This document shows positions 23,528 through 34,914 of a DNA stretch of 64,000 bases, one piece after another. Numbering within the stretch: the first letter of the stretch is position 1; every line of letters starts with the position of its first letter. This stretch comes from Morella rubra (Eukaryota; Streptophyta; Magnoliopsida; Fagales; Myricaceae): the NCBI GenBank assembly GCA_003952965.2, contig CM025852.1, forward strand, positions 8,502,175-8,566,174, read 5' to 3'. Under the pieces are notes generated by a model, which searched no databases, had not been told where the DNA came from, and saw nothing but the letters and a program-made list of their open reading frames with translations. Made by a program: the position numbers and the translations under genes.

Positions 23528-24199
23528 CAACTTATGTAATTAAATTACATTAAATTGTATAGTATGACCTTGGTGACGCTACAGAATTTCAACTTTCAGT
23601 GACAAAATTAATTGCGGCACTAAAAGTTTGTTTTTAATTACGAAAATTGATTTCGTCACCAATTTCATGACAACATTCATTATCTGTGATGAAAATTTCA
23701 TTAGGAAAAAATAAAAAAATAAGAACTTTTTGGGGACAAAATTTTTTTGTCATGAGAAGCATAATGTTTTTGTTACTAAACTTTTCATCACAGAGATATT
23801 CAATTGTATACATGAACGATAGATCGTCTAAAAATTAAATTGGAAAAAATATTAGGTGACAAAGATGTTTTTCACGAGGAGCAGAAGGCTTTGTTGACGA
23901 AAAAGTTTCATCAACCAGACGATCGATTGGTGAATGGGACGACCGATTAGCCCGAATTAAGAATTAAATTAAAAAGTTTAGTGACGGCAAGGTAATTAGC
24001 ATCACACAGACATTCAATCATCTAGTTGGATGATCTATCGGCATTTGACGATACCTCGGCTATGATAAGCATTTGATCGTCTTACAGAAGGCTGCATGGT
24101 GGACATGTGAGGGCTTAATAATCTCTCAAATTGGACGATCAATCGACATATTAGACGATTGATCAGTACATGGTGCATGACACATGGCACACAACAAGC
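23528..24199. other. Remnant with GTGAC/ATTTCGTCAC motifs and GACGATCGAT-like motifs
   Basis: Continuation of the CACTA-like subterminal motifs, then a stretch with repeated GACGATC/GATCAATCG words (23910-24170). No gene seen. Confidence 0.4.
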
Positions 24200-24729
24200 A
24201 GTTGTGTCTGTGCGTAACTCACTTTTTTGAACTACTTTTTTAGTTTCTCCATCTGTTGATACTTTGAAAGGTGATGCATTTACTTATGTTCCTCTTTGTG
24301 AGACGATAATTGTTTCTAAAGGAGGGTGACTTTCATGGATTGTCGTTTTATCTTGTTCAGTCTATCTAATCTTGGTTAAAACATTTAAGGTTAGTGGGTG
24401 ATATTTTTCTACATAGTTTAAGAAATAGACTTATCCATTGATTTCATTTACAAATTCTATCTATTTGTTGTAAATATCTTTCTTTCCTTTTGAGTATGGT
24501 TTGTTATATATGTCTCCCTTTTTTACTTTCATTTTCTTTCGACATAAATTCTTCTTCTAATTTTTTAATATTATGCTTGAACACTTTTCTTAGCATCATT
24601 AACTAAGAATTTATTGGTTCTTCTAAATTTGTTTGAGTTGGAGAATTTTGTTCTTGTTCTTCTGATTAAGACATAGAGTGTAGTAGAGGTACTTACTTGG
24701 GAATTAATTTTTATTCCTTTTAATTCTAA

Positions 24730-25898
24730 GGCTTAATTATCATATAGTTCCATGAGATACAACTTTCAAAATCACTAGGTCCGGAGGGACATTTTTTCGA
24801 AAAATGGGTCCCCCGTTTATTTGCCATTACGCAGTTAACGGGATGATGTCCACTTGACCTGCTCCTGCCACATCACTGCCAATCAAGATTTGACACGTGT
24901 TTTAACAAAAATTCGACTTGAAAACCCCAAATCAATATGCCACGTCATCCTCCACTATGTAGCTTAGATAAACCATGCCAGCTCCATTGACGACTCCTGA
25001 TACTCTGTAGGGAAAGAAGATGGGTGGTGTTTCGAGTTCGCAGGTTCGGTAAAGTTCTTCTAGTCTCCTTGCCAAAATCCCCCCACTATCACAAATGCTA
25101 TGATCAAAATGTGCAACGCAATTAAGGACGTGACCTGGAAAGTGAAAAAGGGCGAAAATGTAGGACTGGAAGGAGTAAATGGAGCAGGGGAAAAAACCAT
25201 ATGAGAATTGTAGCGGAGCTGGAGGAACCGAATTCTTGAAGTGTGATAAAAGCGAAACCGAATTAAGGTTTGATAAGAGTCATTGCTTCAGGCTTCAGTT
25301 ACCCTTTCCAGCACTTATGCCGGAGGAGTTTCTCAGTGTGTTGAAGGAGGAGATGAGATCTCTGTGAAGATGGCTGCGGTGGTAGGGACTATGTTCGTGG
25401 GTTCTGGTGCATTAAAACATAACAAAAAAAGTTGGTTGAGATGGTGGTGGTGATAAACCGACCGAAAGTGACATTGAGGTCACTGAAGGCGCCACCAGCG
25501 ACTGGCACGTCAACACCAATCTCGCTGTTGCAGAAGGCCAAAAGGAGGGCGCAGAGGCTGGCAATGGCATAGGAGAGGAAAACAGCCGAATGGTGGGTGG
25601 CACAGCCAGTAGTGTCAATTTGAATTTTTCAAAGTAGTAGAGGTTAATGGCATCGGCAGCATATTGATTTGGCTTTTTTAATTTGCTTTATTTTTAAAAC
25701 ACGTGTTAAACCTTAATTAGTGGTGATGTAGAAGTAGCAGGTCATGTGGGCGCCATTCCGTTAGTTGAGTAACGGTAGATAGACAGAAGGATCCATTTGT
25801 TGAAAAATGTATCTCAGGGACCTTGAGACTGAAAGTTGTACCTTAGGGACTAAATTGTAAAATTTGTATACTAGAGGGACCTGTATGATAATTAAACC
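24730..25898. mobile_element. Pack-MULE with ~170-bp terminal inverted repeats
   Basis: The ends are GGCTTAATTATCATATAG and, at the right, TATGATAATTAAACC. The inverted similarity continues for about 170 bp through GTCCACTTGACCTGCT-like and ACACGTG sequences. The flanks are TAATTCTAA (24721-24729) and TAATTTTAA (25899-25907), a 9-bp target-site duplication with one mismatch, the hallmark length of Mutator-like elements. The interior (about 24910-25690) has no transposase but carries a host-gene fragment. It sits inside the older caulimovirid remnant. Confidence 0.8.
25400..25625 (-). pseudogene. Captured fragment of a cationic amino-acid transporter (CAT) gene
   Basis: On the minus strand an open stretch (about 25618-25430) reads as two consecutive pieces of a plant CAT protein: a hydrophobic helix (SYAIASLCALLLAFC) followed by EIGVDVPVAGGAFSDLNVTFG. 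The VPVAGGAF...TFG signature is characteristic of plant CAT transporters (APC superfamily, basic amino-acid uptake). Only about 60 residues of a roughly 550-600-residue protein are present, with no start or stop of its own. Substitutions such as Asn in place of the usual Tyr-Thr before the acidic residue suggest decay. The other strand's short frames are shadows. Confidence 0.7.
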
Positions 25899-26349
25899 TA
25901 ATTTTAAATTCATGTCTCTTATCTTAGAGAACTGTGTAGGCTTGATGTAGATTTTTTGTACCTATCATCTCTCTTTTATCATGAGTGGTGTTTTACTGCA
26001 TGGTTAATCAAAACTAATTCTGATTACTCCATCTAAGTATTGTTGTATAAAATCTAAATTTGTTACATCATTTTGGATTTTTCTTGGGTGATTTTCATTG
26101 TCAAGAAGCCATTCACTTGGAAGAGTTACATCTTTGCAAAGGACTGACTTGGGTACTCTAATATTGGCATCACTAATGTTGACTTCCTTCTAACATTTTA
26201 TATCCTGAGGTTTTAACATTTAATGTTAGAGCTTTTAAGATATGAGGATCATGAAGACTTCATTTATGATTCCTAGAATGGGTGGTGGTACAGATGACTT
26301 AGAGTTTGAACTTCATATGAGTTAGTTCTAAACATTTTTTCCATGTTCA

Positions 26350-27580
26350 AAAAATTAGCTAGCTTGTCTTGTCGCTTAATCAATTCTTAGTCTTGAGCTT
26401 GTTCTTGAGGATTGACTATGTTTAAGATTGAGTGACTTTAGTAGTCCTAACAGTATGTATATATCCTCTCATGTCTATCCGCTCATGCCTCACAAGGGAC
26501 TTATTGTACTCTAGCACTTATTGTTCAAATATTCTATCAGGCTTGATATGGTCAATTCTTAAAAGGATCTTTTGGACTTGACTTGAATAGCATAGACTGC
26601 AAAATTTTTGAGAATCAAAAAGAGAAGATAACCAACTTTTTTTTTTCTTCGCAAGACAACCAACTTTCATATGTATATAGTTTTGATTTTACTATATATT
26701 GGTTCTATTAGAGTACACATACTATTACTCATACAATCAAATAAGTAACTACAATAAGACAATGCACATTATTCTTTTGCCCATTACTACTGCAAGCACT
26801 CATGATATTTCTCTTTTCTCTTTGTAATATCTACCACACTAATTTCTTATGTTCTTGGTCCCTTACGTTTCACAATTTTCATCAACGATTTCACCTTACT
26901 CCATACCTGCCGCATTGAGAAAACATCAAATATTTAAAAACTATGTTAGTCATAGAAAAAAAAAAATAGTTAAACTGTATTGTTGAGCTTCATGTGCTAG
27001 TCCTAATTAGTACATGAACAAATTATATTGGTGCAAAAATAAGTATAGCATATGATGGTGTTAATATATGTATACTATGCTCATGATCATCAACATATTA
27101 GAATACAAACCCAGTGCAAATATTCAAACATAAATATATATATAGTAGTACCTTAAGTATTGCATGAATCCAAATTCAAGAAGTTTAAAGTCAATTAATC
27201 GCCTCAGAACGAAACAAAACTTGTATAATATTATTGTATCAGTCATGGAGATCCTTCTTTCTCTAATTTTGTAATTAGTTTCTTGTATATATACACAATC
27301 TTCTTTATTTAGTTACTTGGTTTATTTATTTCTATCTTTCAATGGCACAAAAATGTAAAATATTTGTTGTAATTCAACTTTAAATTATTCGGACTTTTAG
27401 GATGCTGAAACTAGTTATAAAAGGAGCTTGCAATATTCAATTTACAAAAAAAAAACCACTCATTTTTAATTTTATTATTTGATTCTAAATTCAAACTTAT
27501 CATAAGCTTTTGGTCTAGTGTACACAAAATATATATGAGCAATCATGTGATGAATATTTTTGAGATTTCAAAAAGGAAAT
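26350..27580. other. Unassigned AT-rich intergenic DNA
   Basis: Nothing recognisable on either strand apart from the possible continuation of the decayed caulimovirid at its left edge. A C-poor, AT-rich landscape with short homopolymer runs (26637-26648). Confidence 0.4.
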
Positions 27581-27583
27581 ATC

Positions 27584-27898
27584 TTACAACATAATTTGGT
27601 ATGGAACATATATAGTAGCTTCACAATCATAGAACGGTATATGGGGACAGATAAATTTGTCCCGAAAAGCATTAGATTTTTTGAAACGGGGATTAATTGA
27701 TTGCATCCCAAAAATTGGACTTTTTGAAGATGTTGACAAATTCTGCCCCAAAAGATTTTGTAAGGACAGAGTTATTGAGACCGACGTCGGTGGCCAAGAT
27801 GAATTGGGTATAGTATTTGTGAGATTTGTGCATGGACGAATAACATTTACAATGCATCTAATTGACGTCTTATGGTGGATAGGGATAAAGTAAATCAT
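27584..27898. other. Unrecognised segment open on both strands
   Basis: About 300 bp without stops on the minus strand (104 codons) and for 78 codons on the plus strand. It is less AT-rich than its surroundings. No domain or signal recognised. It could be a repeat-derived gene fragment. It lies 43 bp from the MITE at 27942. Confidence 0.25.
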
Positions 27899-27941
27899 AA
27901 TGACTAGTCTTAATTTTCAGCACTGTTAAATTAAAGTTATA

Positions 27942-28318
27942 GGAAAAATATAATTTGCACCTTCAAGTATAAATAGGGATACTGACACTTTTCACATCAT
28001 ATGTTAATTTTGTGACACTGAGTCTTTCAAGTTTCAGTTTTCGGCGATTGCACTCTCTCGTTAATTTGACCCTTACAACTAACGGAAAATAGAGAAAAAT
28101 ACGTTTTTGCCTTGAAAAAGACGTTTTATGCTTTGTTGGCTAATTGAGGGCAAAAATGTCTTTCATCTATTTTTCATTAGTTTTAACAAATTTACGAAAT
28201 GGTGCAAATCTTCAAAAATCAAAACATGAGTGTATCAATGTCACGAAATTAAAAGATGGGGTGCAAAGTGTCAATACCCCTAGATACTTAACGAGTGCAA
28301 AGTGTATATACTTTCTCC
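27942..28318. mobile_element. MULE-type MITE with perfect 9-bp target-site duplication
   Basis: Flanked by AAAGTTATA at 27933-27941 and 28319-28327. The terminal inverted repeats are about 120 bp and imperfect (left GGAAAAATATAATTTGCACC; right ends GTGCAAAGTGTATATACTTT then CTCC). Inside are two mirrored copies of a TTAATTTTGTGACA-like block. 377 bp, no coding capacity. Confidence 0.8.
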
Positions 28319-28499
28319 AAAGTTATAATAAGATCACGCGAATAAGATAGAGATCAGAGAGATTTATACTCCATTATTGACTGCTTAGGGTGCTCGTCGG
28401 ATACGAAGACAGTCTTTGATACAATTCTCCAACCACATCTTGTGTATGGATGAAAGGATCCCCAGTGATGACATGGGCCATGACAGCCATGCGTAAGAG

Positions 28500-29640
28500 G
28501 ATAGGTGTCGAGATGAGGCACTAGTGGCACCCATGGGCACCCTTGACACGCCCACAGCACGCGCATCGAGAGCACCACAACCAAGCCATGACATCAACGC
28601 GCGCGCGCACAAGCTTGGCGCCCTAGCAAAGCCTATGCCTGGCATGCCAGCCAGCCTGCCACAGACATGCCATGACAAGCTCAAGGTTAGCGCATGGCCT
28701 TGCCACGACATAATGTCGCAGCAAGTCCTTGGCCACCAGCCAAGCAAGCAAGGTAGCAGGCAAGTAGACAAAAGAGTGCCATGACACAGGATGGCCACCG
28801 CTACTAGCCACCACCAATGGCGGAGCACCACCACCCCTACCAGTGCTAGGTGGGGAATGGAAGAGGAAGGTTTTGGAAGTGAAGAGCACCACCACCCATG
28901 GAAGTGCAAGCGGCGGTGTGGACGGCGGTGGACAACGGTGAGATCCAGACATTGATGGAGGTATCGTAGGAGATTAGTTTCCTTTTATACTGAGTTGAAT
29001 AAATCATATCTTATGGATTTAGGGATCCTTTCCTAAACTCTAAAAGATTCCTTTCCTTTGAGTTTATTGTGATTTAGGAATGTAATACCAAATTTCCTTG
29101 ATTGAAGGGATTGATTCCTAAAGATCAGTTATTTGATTTAGATTTGATTTGATTGTGATTTGATTTGAGTCAATTAGGGTTTGTAAGCACCTAAGGATGT
29201 CTATATAAACACCTTTAGGTGCATTAGAGTAATCATTCAGAATAGTAGAGTCTTGGAGAGCCTGAGTGCTTTCGGGGAGTGTTTTGGCCAAGCATAGGCA
29301 CGTATATGCTAAGTCGGTGTCAGGGCTAATAACCTTGTCATTTGGGATTTATTCTAGGCTAATAACCTAATTTGAGTACTCGTTCTTGGGCTAATAAACC
29401 TTGATCGAGATTGTTCTTGTGTTCTTGTGGTTCTTGGGCTAATTAACCCTTAACCACGTTCTTCGTTCTTTATCAATAATATCTCGAGTGTTCTCCACTT
29501 CTTGTGTTAGATCCTACATTTCAGCTCGCATGTTGCCAAGAACGGTTTAGGAGGATCAATTGGGTGATCGTGTTCGAATCATTTGGCGGGAGTTGGTGTT
29601 GTTAAGGTGGCCTAGATCGGGGTCCCTAACAATGGGATCT
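28500..29640 (+). mobile_element. LTR-retrotransposon fragment (LTR plus start of leader)
   Basis: A GC-rich block (28500-28950) passes into AT-rich sequence with a TATA box (29201) and a transcribed-type R/U5 region of repeated GGGCTAATAACC-like words (29325-29450). The LTR probably ends near TAGATCCTACA (29511-29521). The following GTTGCCAAGAACGG resembles a degraded primer site and leader of Ty3/gypsy-type elements. No gag-pol follows, so this is a solo LTR or truncated copy. Limits are approximate and the class is tentative. The long GC-rich reading frames at 28385-28952 are not supported as genes. Confidence 0.5.
29201..29210 (+). promoter_or_regulatory. TATA box of the LTR
   Basis: CTATATAAAC lies inside the LTR-like segment, upstream of the repeated GGGCTAATAACC words. 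Confidence 0.45.
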
Positions 29641-30324
29641 TCCTCAAAGTTACACCCATTTAACGCCTCTTCACACTTCTCGCAACACTCTTTTTACATT
29701 GGTGTTTCTTCTGACTTTGTAGGGAATATCTCATTATCATGAGATTGTACTACAACTTGGATAAGGACGATCATCATCATCATAACAGCATATCCTTTTC
29801 ATTATATATAACCTTTAATTCTATATATCCATGATATACCAACCCAACCCTCCCTCTCTGAAAAATTTTCATTCTGGCTTGGAAATCTAATTTTAAACTA
29901 ATTCCATGATTTATAGTATCTTAAATCTTTATAAAAATTACAAAATATTCTCATTTGAATTCTGATTTAATTTTTTTATTATTAAGAAACGTACAATGAT
30001 CGATATACAAAAGATGTCACCCTAGAGGTATATAAAGACAAGTTTCATAATTCATTGTATTTTTTTATTAATTAATAGGATGTGGCGTGAGAACCAATCT
30101 ATGAAAAAGAAATTACCTCACTTATTTAAGTTTTAGTATTTTAACTTTCCGCGGGCACTATAGGTGAATTTATAATGTGTCCTTTGATTAATGGTAGTGA
30201 TTACAATATCGACTCAATCCTCACATGATTTGCGTTAATATATTGAATAAAGCTGAATATAAAATATATTACACCTTTAAGAATTATGAATGAATACGGA
30301 GGGCACTAAATCTATTCATCAAGC
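29641..30324. other. Unassigned AT-rich spacer
   Basis: No gene or repeat structure recognised. Confidence 0.4.
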
Positions 30325-31116
30325 TAGGGCTGTAAATGAACCGAGCTGTTCATGAACAACTCGAACTCGGCTTGTATAAGCTCGACTCGAGTTTGGTTTG
30401 TTTAATAAACAAGTCGAGTTTGAACACCATTTCTAGCTCGAATATTAAATGAGTCAAACTCGGTTAAACTCGGCTCGACTGATTTAAGCTCGTGAACAAA
30501 ACTCATATAAGCTCGACTCAGCTCATTTAAGCTCATTTAAAAGTCGGTACATTTTTATGTATTATAAGTCTCTTATTTATTTGTTGGTTTATATTTAATA
30601 GTCACATATTAGTAAAATATGCATTTGATTATATTGATATATGAATGGATGAGTATTATCCATAAGGATTTGTTATGCCCTCTATATATATTAAATATAT
30701 GTTATAGGTCATTTTTACCAATTAACATGGTTATATATGAATCTAAATATTTTCTAAAATAAAGTTTGCACAAATGTCAAGTGTTTATGATATGTTGTGT
30801 ATAATGTACTATGACACCATATGTCGAGGCTTGATTTGAGTTTTGTTTGTAGTATCTGTGTTTTCTAAGCTCATATTTTCTTGGTTGAGTCGAGTTTGAG
30901 CTCGGCTCGAATAAGCTCGAACTCGAATCATGTATATATTTTTAATCAAGCTCGAGCTCATTCGAACATGAAAAATTTTAAATGAGCCGAGTTCGAACAC
31001 CCTGCAGAAGCTAGATTCAAGTTCAGCTCGAGCTCGAGCTCGAACTCGCATATATGTCTAACGAACCGAGTTTGAACAGGCAACACTCAGCTTGACTCGG
31101 CTCGAATACAACCCTA
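30325..31116. mobile_element. Non-autonomous DNA element rich in GAGCTCG motifs
   Basis: The left end TAGGGCTGTAAATGAACCGA and the right end CTCGGCTCGAATACAACCCT-A form terminal inverted repeats. The interior near both ends is packed with AGCTCGA/TCGAGCT words in both orientations (30340-30530 and 30890-31100). This is a widespread plant repeat type, probably hAT-like or MULE-like. I could not find an exact target-site duplication. Only its right part is repeated in the second tandem unit (to about 35375). Confidence 0.6.
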
Positions 31117-31285
31117 AATTCAAGCCATAACAAGGAGCTGCAAGCCATTAAAAAATGATTTATTTTGACAAATGATATTGTATCCCACGACGTAAATTGG
31201 ATATTACAAGCTAGTTAGTATATATTACAAGTTTTTGTTCTTTATGATGCTTTTTTCCTAAAGTTTTAAGCTAGGAAAATTTTAT

Positions 31286-31530
31286 TTTGTGCCACTAAAT
31301 TATGGGATCATGCCATTTTGCAATTCAAACTATCAATTTCTTTATATTGGGCTCCCAAACTCTCAAAATTCATTAATGCACCACCTCTAATCAGGAAGTT
31401 CGTCCATCAAGATTGTGCAACGTGACTAATTTTTTTTTTCTCATTTCTCCATTAGACTAAAAGGTAGAAATTGATGAATTTTGATAATTCTAAAGAAAAA
31501 TACGATGAAATTTATAGTTTGAACACAAAA
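31286..31530. mobile_element. Small MITE-like element, unit A
   Basis: Imperfect terminal inverted repeats (TTTTGTGCCACTAAATTATG against the reverse complement of the right end), distantly like 19665-19918. No coding capacity. Confidence 0.4.
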
Positions 31531-32043
31531 GACATTGACAATATAATATGCGGAGAAAAGCGAACTATTTTATATTATAAAGTTGCATTTTTTATTGGCC
31601 ATGTGATTTAGACCACTTCATGTCTTTTTATTTTCTTTCCAAAACATTTTTATAGCTTTAATTAGTTTTAAATGTTATGAAAGAGAGATGAAAGCAAAAA
31701 CAAGGTTAAGAGAATATAAAAAAAGGTTCATTAATTGTAAAGTAGCTTTCCATTAAAAAAAATTGTAATCTTGTTTCAAAAATCGTCCAACTCTAGATTT
31801 AAATGACCCGTCACTGAAATTTAACTTTCTCTCTCCGTTGAAGGCTTCTCTAAATGAATTGAATACTTTTCTCTTTTAAAACAAATTAATCCAAAAAACT
31901 TACTATTTAATGTACTTTATCTCTTAAAAAATAATTTAACTCTTTGAAAAAATATATTTTTTGAAAACTAATTTAATTTTTTAAATATTTTATTATTATT
32001 TTATTAAATATATTATTAATTATTACATACGTTATTTTTAATT

Positions 32044-34351
32044 GGGGATATTTTTTCACTAGGTTTTACCGTTTTTTATTAATTAGTCACTAGTATTCAA
32101 CTTTTTAGTTTTTAATAACTGATTTGGTCCTTCCGTCACATAACTGTTACTTTCAATAACATGAGCTTGCAACATGTCAGCAGCTTTCGCCATCTCACCT
32201 TCGTTTTCCACATCAACATCCAGTATGTACTCTTGAAGCCCAAAACAGCGCACAATATTTTCAAATCCTCCCTTAACTAACTGGAGCGCACTGTTTTGGT
32301 AACGGGATCAAAATCTCCAAGTCTTTCGATCCCACACCCACCCATTCATTTAGCCCCCTTTATTTGCCCCATTTTCACCGTTTTCGTGAATCCTAATTAC
32401 GAAATTGAAAAGAACAAACATGGCTACACCAGCAGGCACCACCAGTGTTTTTACAACACCATAGAGAAAGCACACATCAATGTCAAAGAAAAGGTCAGTC
32501 ATTAGAAGAGAATGCACCTGTTTCAATTGTTCTTAAAAGAATCAACAAACGTGTATTTTACAAACAAATCCTTTTGAAATGTTTTGGAATTTGATGCTAG
32601 TAATAGTTGTGGGAATTCGCTTTCATTTATGTTTCATTCTGGGTTACTGTTCTAATAGGGGTTGGCTTCGTAATTGATGTTAAAGATAGAAAACCAAGTC
32701 TATGTTTCTGAGTCTTTGGTTAAGTGTCAATGGTCGGGTCTTGTAAAATATGATTTATCTTCTCATTAATGTTTATGTCTCCCTGCCTATATTTGTTCAT
32801 TGGGAAATGTTTGAATATACCACCCATATTAAACTGTTTTCAAATAGGATCGATTTGTTTAAAATCTCTAGCTTTCTATTATACTCAGCACGGTTTCTTC
32901 ATTGTCATCCTCACTCAAAATTAGTCAAGCATATGAGATGAAGCACTGCAGTTGTGAAAGCACCGTTGAAAATTTCCTAGACGGATATGAATCTGAGGAG
33001 GCATTTTTTTGGGTGTGCAAAGTATGATGAAAAATCAGTAAGTTATATAAAGCTTATGCTTGGTTATTTTCCTTTGTATAAAGTTGAGAAATATATGATT
33101 AGTGTATGAACTTTGGGTCTACCTATTTGCAAAAGACTAGGCACTGCGGTTATTTTGGTTGTTTGATCTTTGCACTTGCCCTCGTGGGATAGAGGTGGGA
33201 CCGTTATTGACGAAGAAAATGAAAGACTTGCAGAAAGAGGTGGAAGCGCTAAAGCGATTGTAAGAAGATTGAAATGTATGCTGGAAGTGTCATTGGTTGC
33301 CGTTACTATTATGGGTGCCTTCTTGTTGAGGAGCACTATGATGTAGTTATTATGTTATGTAAATGTATTAAGTTAGGATAAGTGTTTTGTACGGTCTTCG
33401 ATTGTAAGACAACAATATTTCCGTCATGTTTTGAGTGTACATTGTAAATGGCAGGGTAATAACTATGTTATGAATATGTTATGTAATGACAATGAGATTT
33501 GTATTGTATCGTGTTGGAAATTGCTGTATGTGTTGTGTTGGAAAACAATGTGACATATGTTGTGTTGTGACACATAGATTGGCACATAAAGTGTCATCAC
33601 TTGTTTACAATCTCCAAGATTCAAAAACATTTAATAGTTTGGCACATAAAGTGGTATCAAATTCAACACCTGTTTACATTCAATAGATTCAACCGATTTC
33701 TGTGCAATTGCTTAAACATTGCCTCATAAAGTGGCATTACTTGTTTACATAATTTGTGCTCATAAACATTGCCAACCTTTTATAAGTCATCTGTTTACAT
33801 AACCTGTTTGCATATTACATAACCACATAAAATTGCACTACCTTCTTAATAACAAACATTGTACCCATATGGTCAATACATACACAGTCACCACAATTAC
33901 AAAAAACTACATATCCACAATGCCTTAAATATTTCTAGCAATGGGTCGAAGGTCTAACAATCTGAAAGTGTGAATATTAGGGCAACTTCATGGGTCAAAG
34001 AGTAGGGCACTCAGGTGTCTGATTTGGGGGTGGTTGGGGTGCGAGAGGAATGATTCTCAACATTCTATAGATTTTTGTTAAATGTTAACAAAACGGTGCG
34101 CTTTCTCTAATTGAGTGATGTGTGTCGTTTTGGGCTTCAAGGGTACATATTGGATGCTGACGTGGAAAACAAAGGTGAGATGGCAAAGGTTACTGATGTT
34201 TTGCGAGCTCTCCTTAGTCAAATAATGATTCTATGATGGATGGACCAATTAATTATAAGGGTCAAACTCAATGGTTGAAAACTGAAAAAATGAATCTTAG
34301 TGACTAATTCGTAAAACGTATAAAAACTAGTGACTAAATATTGAATTTCTC
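32044..34351. mobile_element. MULE carrying a GRF-zinc-finger gene, unit A
   Basis: The left end is damaged (7 bp lost after GGG); the right end is GAATTTCTC. It is flanked by TTTTTAATT at 32035-32043 and 34352-34360, a perfect 9-bp target-site duplication. Terminal inverted repeats run for roughly 270 bp, including ATTAGTCACTAG and TTGAAGCCCAAAAC blocks mirrored at 34110-34330. There is no transposase. The cargo is the GRF pseudogene at 32420-33346, followed by three or four degenerate copies of a CATAAAGTGGCATTACTTGT-like word (33575-33760). Confidence 0.85.
32420..33346 (+). pseudogene. GRF-type zinc-finger gene, unit A, broken
   Basis: Exon 1 probably starts at the ATG 32420 (MATPAGTTS), but has an early in-frame stop. 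A second coding block near 32940-33045 reads HCSCES and then, in another frame, RRHFFGCAKYDEKS, which is the GRF zinc-finger core (C-x-C ... RRxFGC). A donor follows at about 33048. The last exon (about 33147-33346) completes the finger (HCGYF...CPRGIE) and adds a Leu/Lys-rich coiled coil and a C-terminal hydrophobic helix, the usual build of small plant GRF proteins. Single-base losses near 33160 and 33260 break this exon in unit A. Shared breaks in the first blocks show it was already a pseudogene before the tandem duplication. Confidence 0.7.
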
Positions 34352-34854
34352 TTTTTAATTTATCTCAAACTGATATTAAGAATCTAAATTTACTAATCAT
34401 ATGAGATTAGAAAAATAGTATATCAAATATTGAAAAGTATTTTTCATGTTTTGAAGGAGCAACCAAATATTGAAAACTAAATTACTCTAACGAGGGGATA
34501 ACCAAATCGTGTTTTAAAAGTTTTCAATTATAGATTAATTTTGATAAGACTTTTATAGAAAAGTGATCGTGTGAAAAAAATATTGAAGTTCGTGTAAAAA
34601 TTTTGACATTGATGTTTGGCTGCAAAAGTGAAAATTATTTTTTAAGTTTTCAACACGGTTTGATGATCATTTAATTAGGTGGCATTCTGTGAGCCTTTAG
34701 ATTAAGTTTTGTACACGCTGTCCCTCATCCATCTGAAAATCGGCTCAAACAGTCTCAAGACTGGAGCGCCGAATTTCAGCGAGAAAAAGAAGAGGGAAAG
34801 GTGTTTTGTTGTTAGAGAGAAACATCCGGGAAACCCACACAGAGAACAACAAAG

Positions 34855-34914
34855 ATGGGGAAGGAAGGTGACTTGTGGGATATTCCGCTCTCATCCAGGC
34901 ATTGCCATATAAGT
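34855..34914 (+). pseudogene. SMN: Truncated duplicate of SMN exon 1
   Basis: The ATG at 34855 and the first codons (MGKEGDLWD) match the intact gene at 39155. A 1-bp loss then shifts the frame, further losses (7 bp and 2 bp) remove the DDA region, and homology stops near 34914. The 5' leader upstream is also duplicated, so the SMN promoter region may exist twice, with this copy driving a dead exon. Confidence 0.9.

Larger units (their letters stand above)
24200..26345 (-). pseudogene. Older decayed caulimovirid fragment, split by a Pack-MULE
   Basis: Read on the minus strand, 26230-26010 gives a movement-protein C-terminal segment (motif LPSEW, then a YLDG-type block ending in ISF), comparable to the LPDDW / NDGSV segment of the nearby virus copy at 18530-18620. 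After the insertion at 24730-25898, coding resemblance resumes at 24700-24230. It has an Asn/Gln/Pro/Thr-rich linker and a HPPLETI...ASPFK block that I recognise from caulimovirid polyproteins upstream of the coat protein. Many stops and shifts make this much older than the 13.7-18.9 kb copy. Outer limits are approximate. Confidence 0.6.
30686..34914. repeat. Tandem duplication unit A (~4.25 kb)
   Basis: Near-identical to 34922-39225 in direct orientation, with an offset of 4270 bp at 32296, about 4272 at 33486 and 4300 at 34855. It starts inside the GAGCTCG element and ends inside SMN exon 1. Most of the differences I found are small losses in unit A: GAAATTC missing near 32047, single bases near 33160 and 33260, several bases near 34400, 34815 and 34905. 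Confidence 0.93.

Noticed and set aside
25179..25367. 62-codon plus-strand frame in the Pack-MULE interior
   Set aside because: It could be a second captured exon, but I could not match it to a family, so no function is claimed.
28385..28952. Long overlapping reading frames on both strands in GC-rich DNA
   Set aside because: They have low-complexity composition, several frames are open at once because stops are rare in GC-rich sequence, no domain is seen, and they lie inside an LTR-like segment.
29540..29600. tRNA-like sequence around GTGTTCGAATC
   Set aside because: Only a T-loop-like word is present; no matching acceptor stem or anticodon arm could be drawn.
32296..32505. 69-codon frame duplicated at 36566
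   Set aside because: It reads out of frame through the terminal inverted repeat and the start of the GRF gene; the ATG at 32420 in another frame gives the sensible product.
33486..33686. 66-codon frame repeated at 37758-37958
   Set aside because: It lies in the 3' region of the GRF gene, made of degenerate CATAAAGTG repeats; no coding signal beyond the absence of stops.
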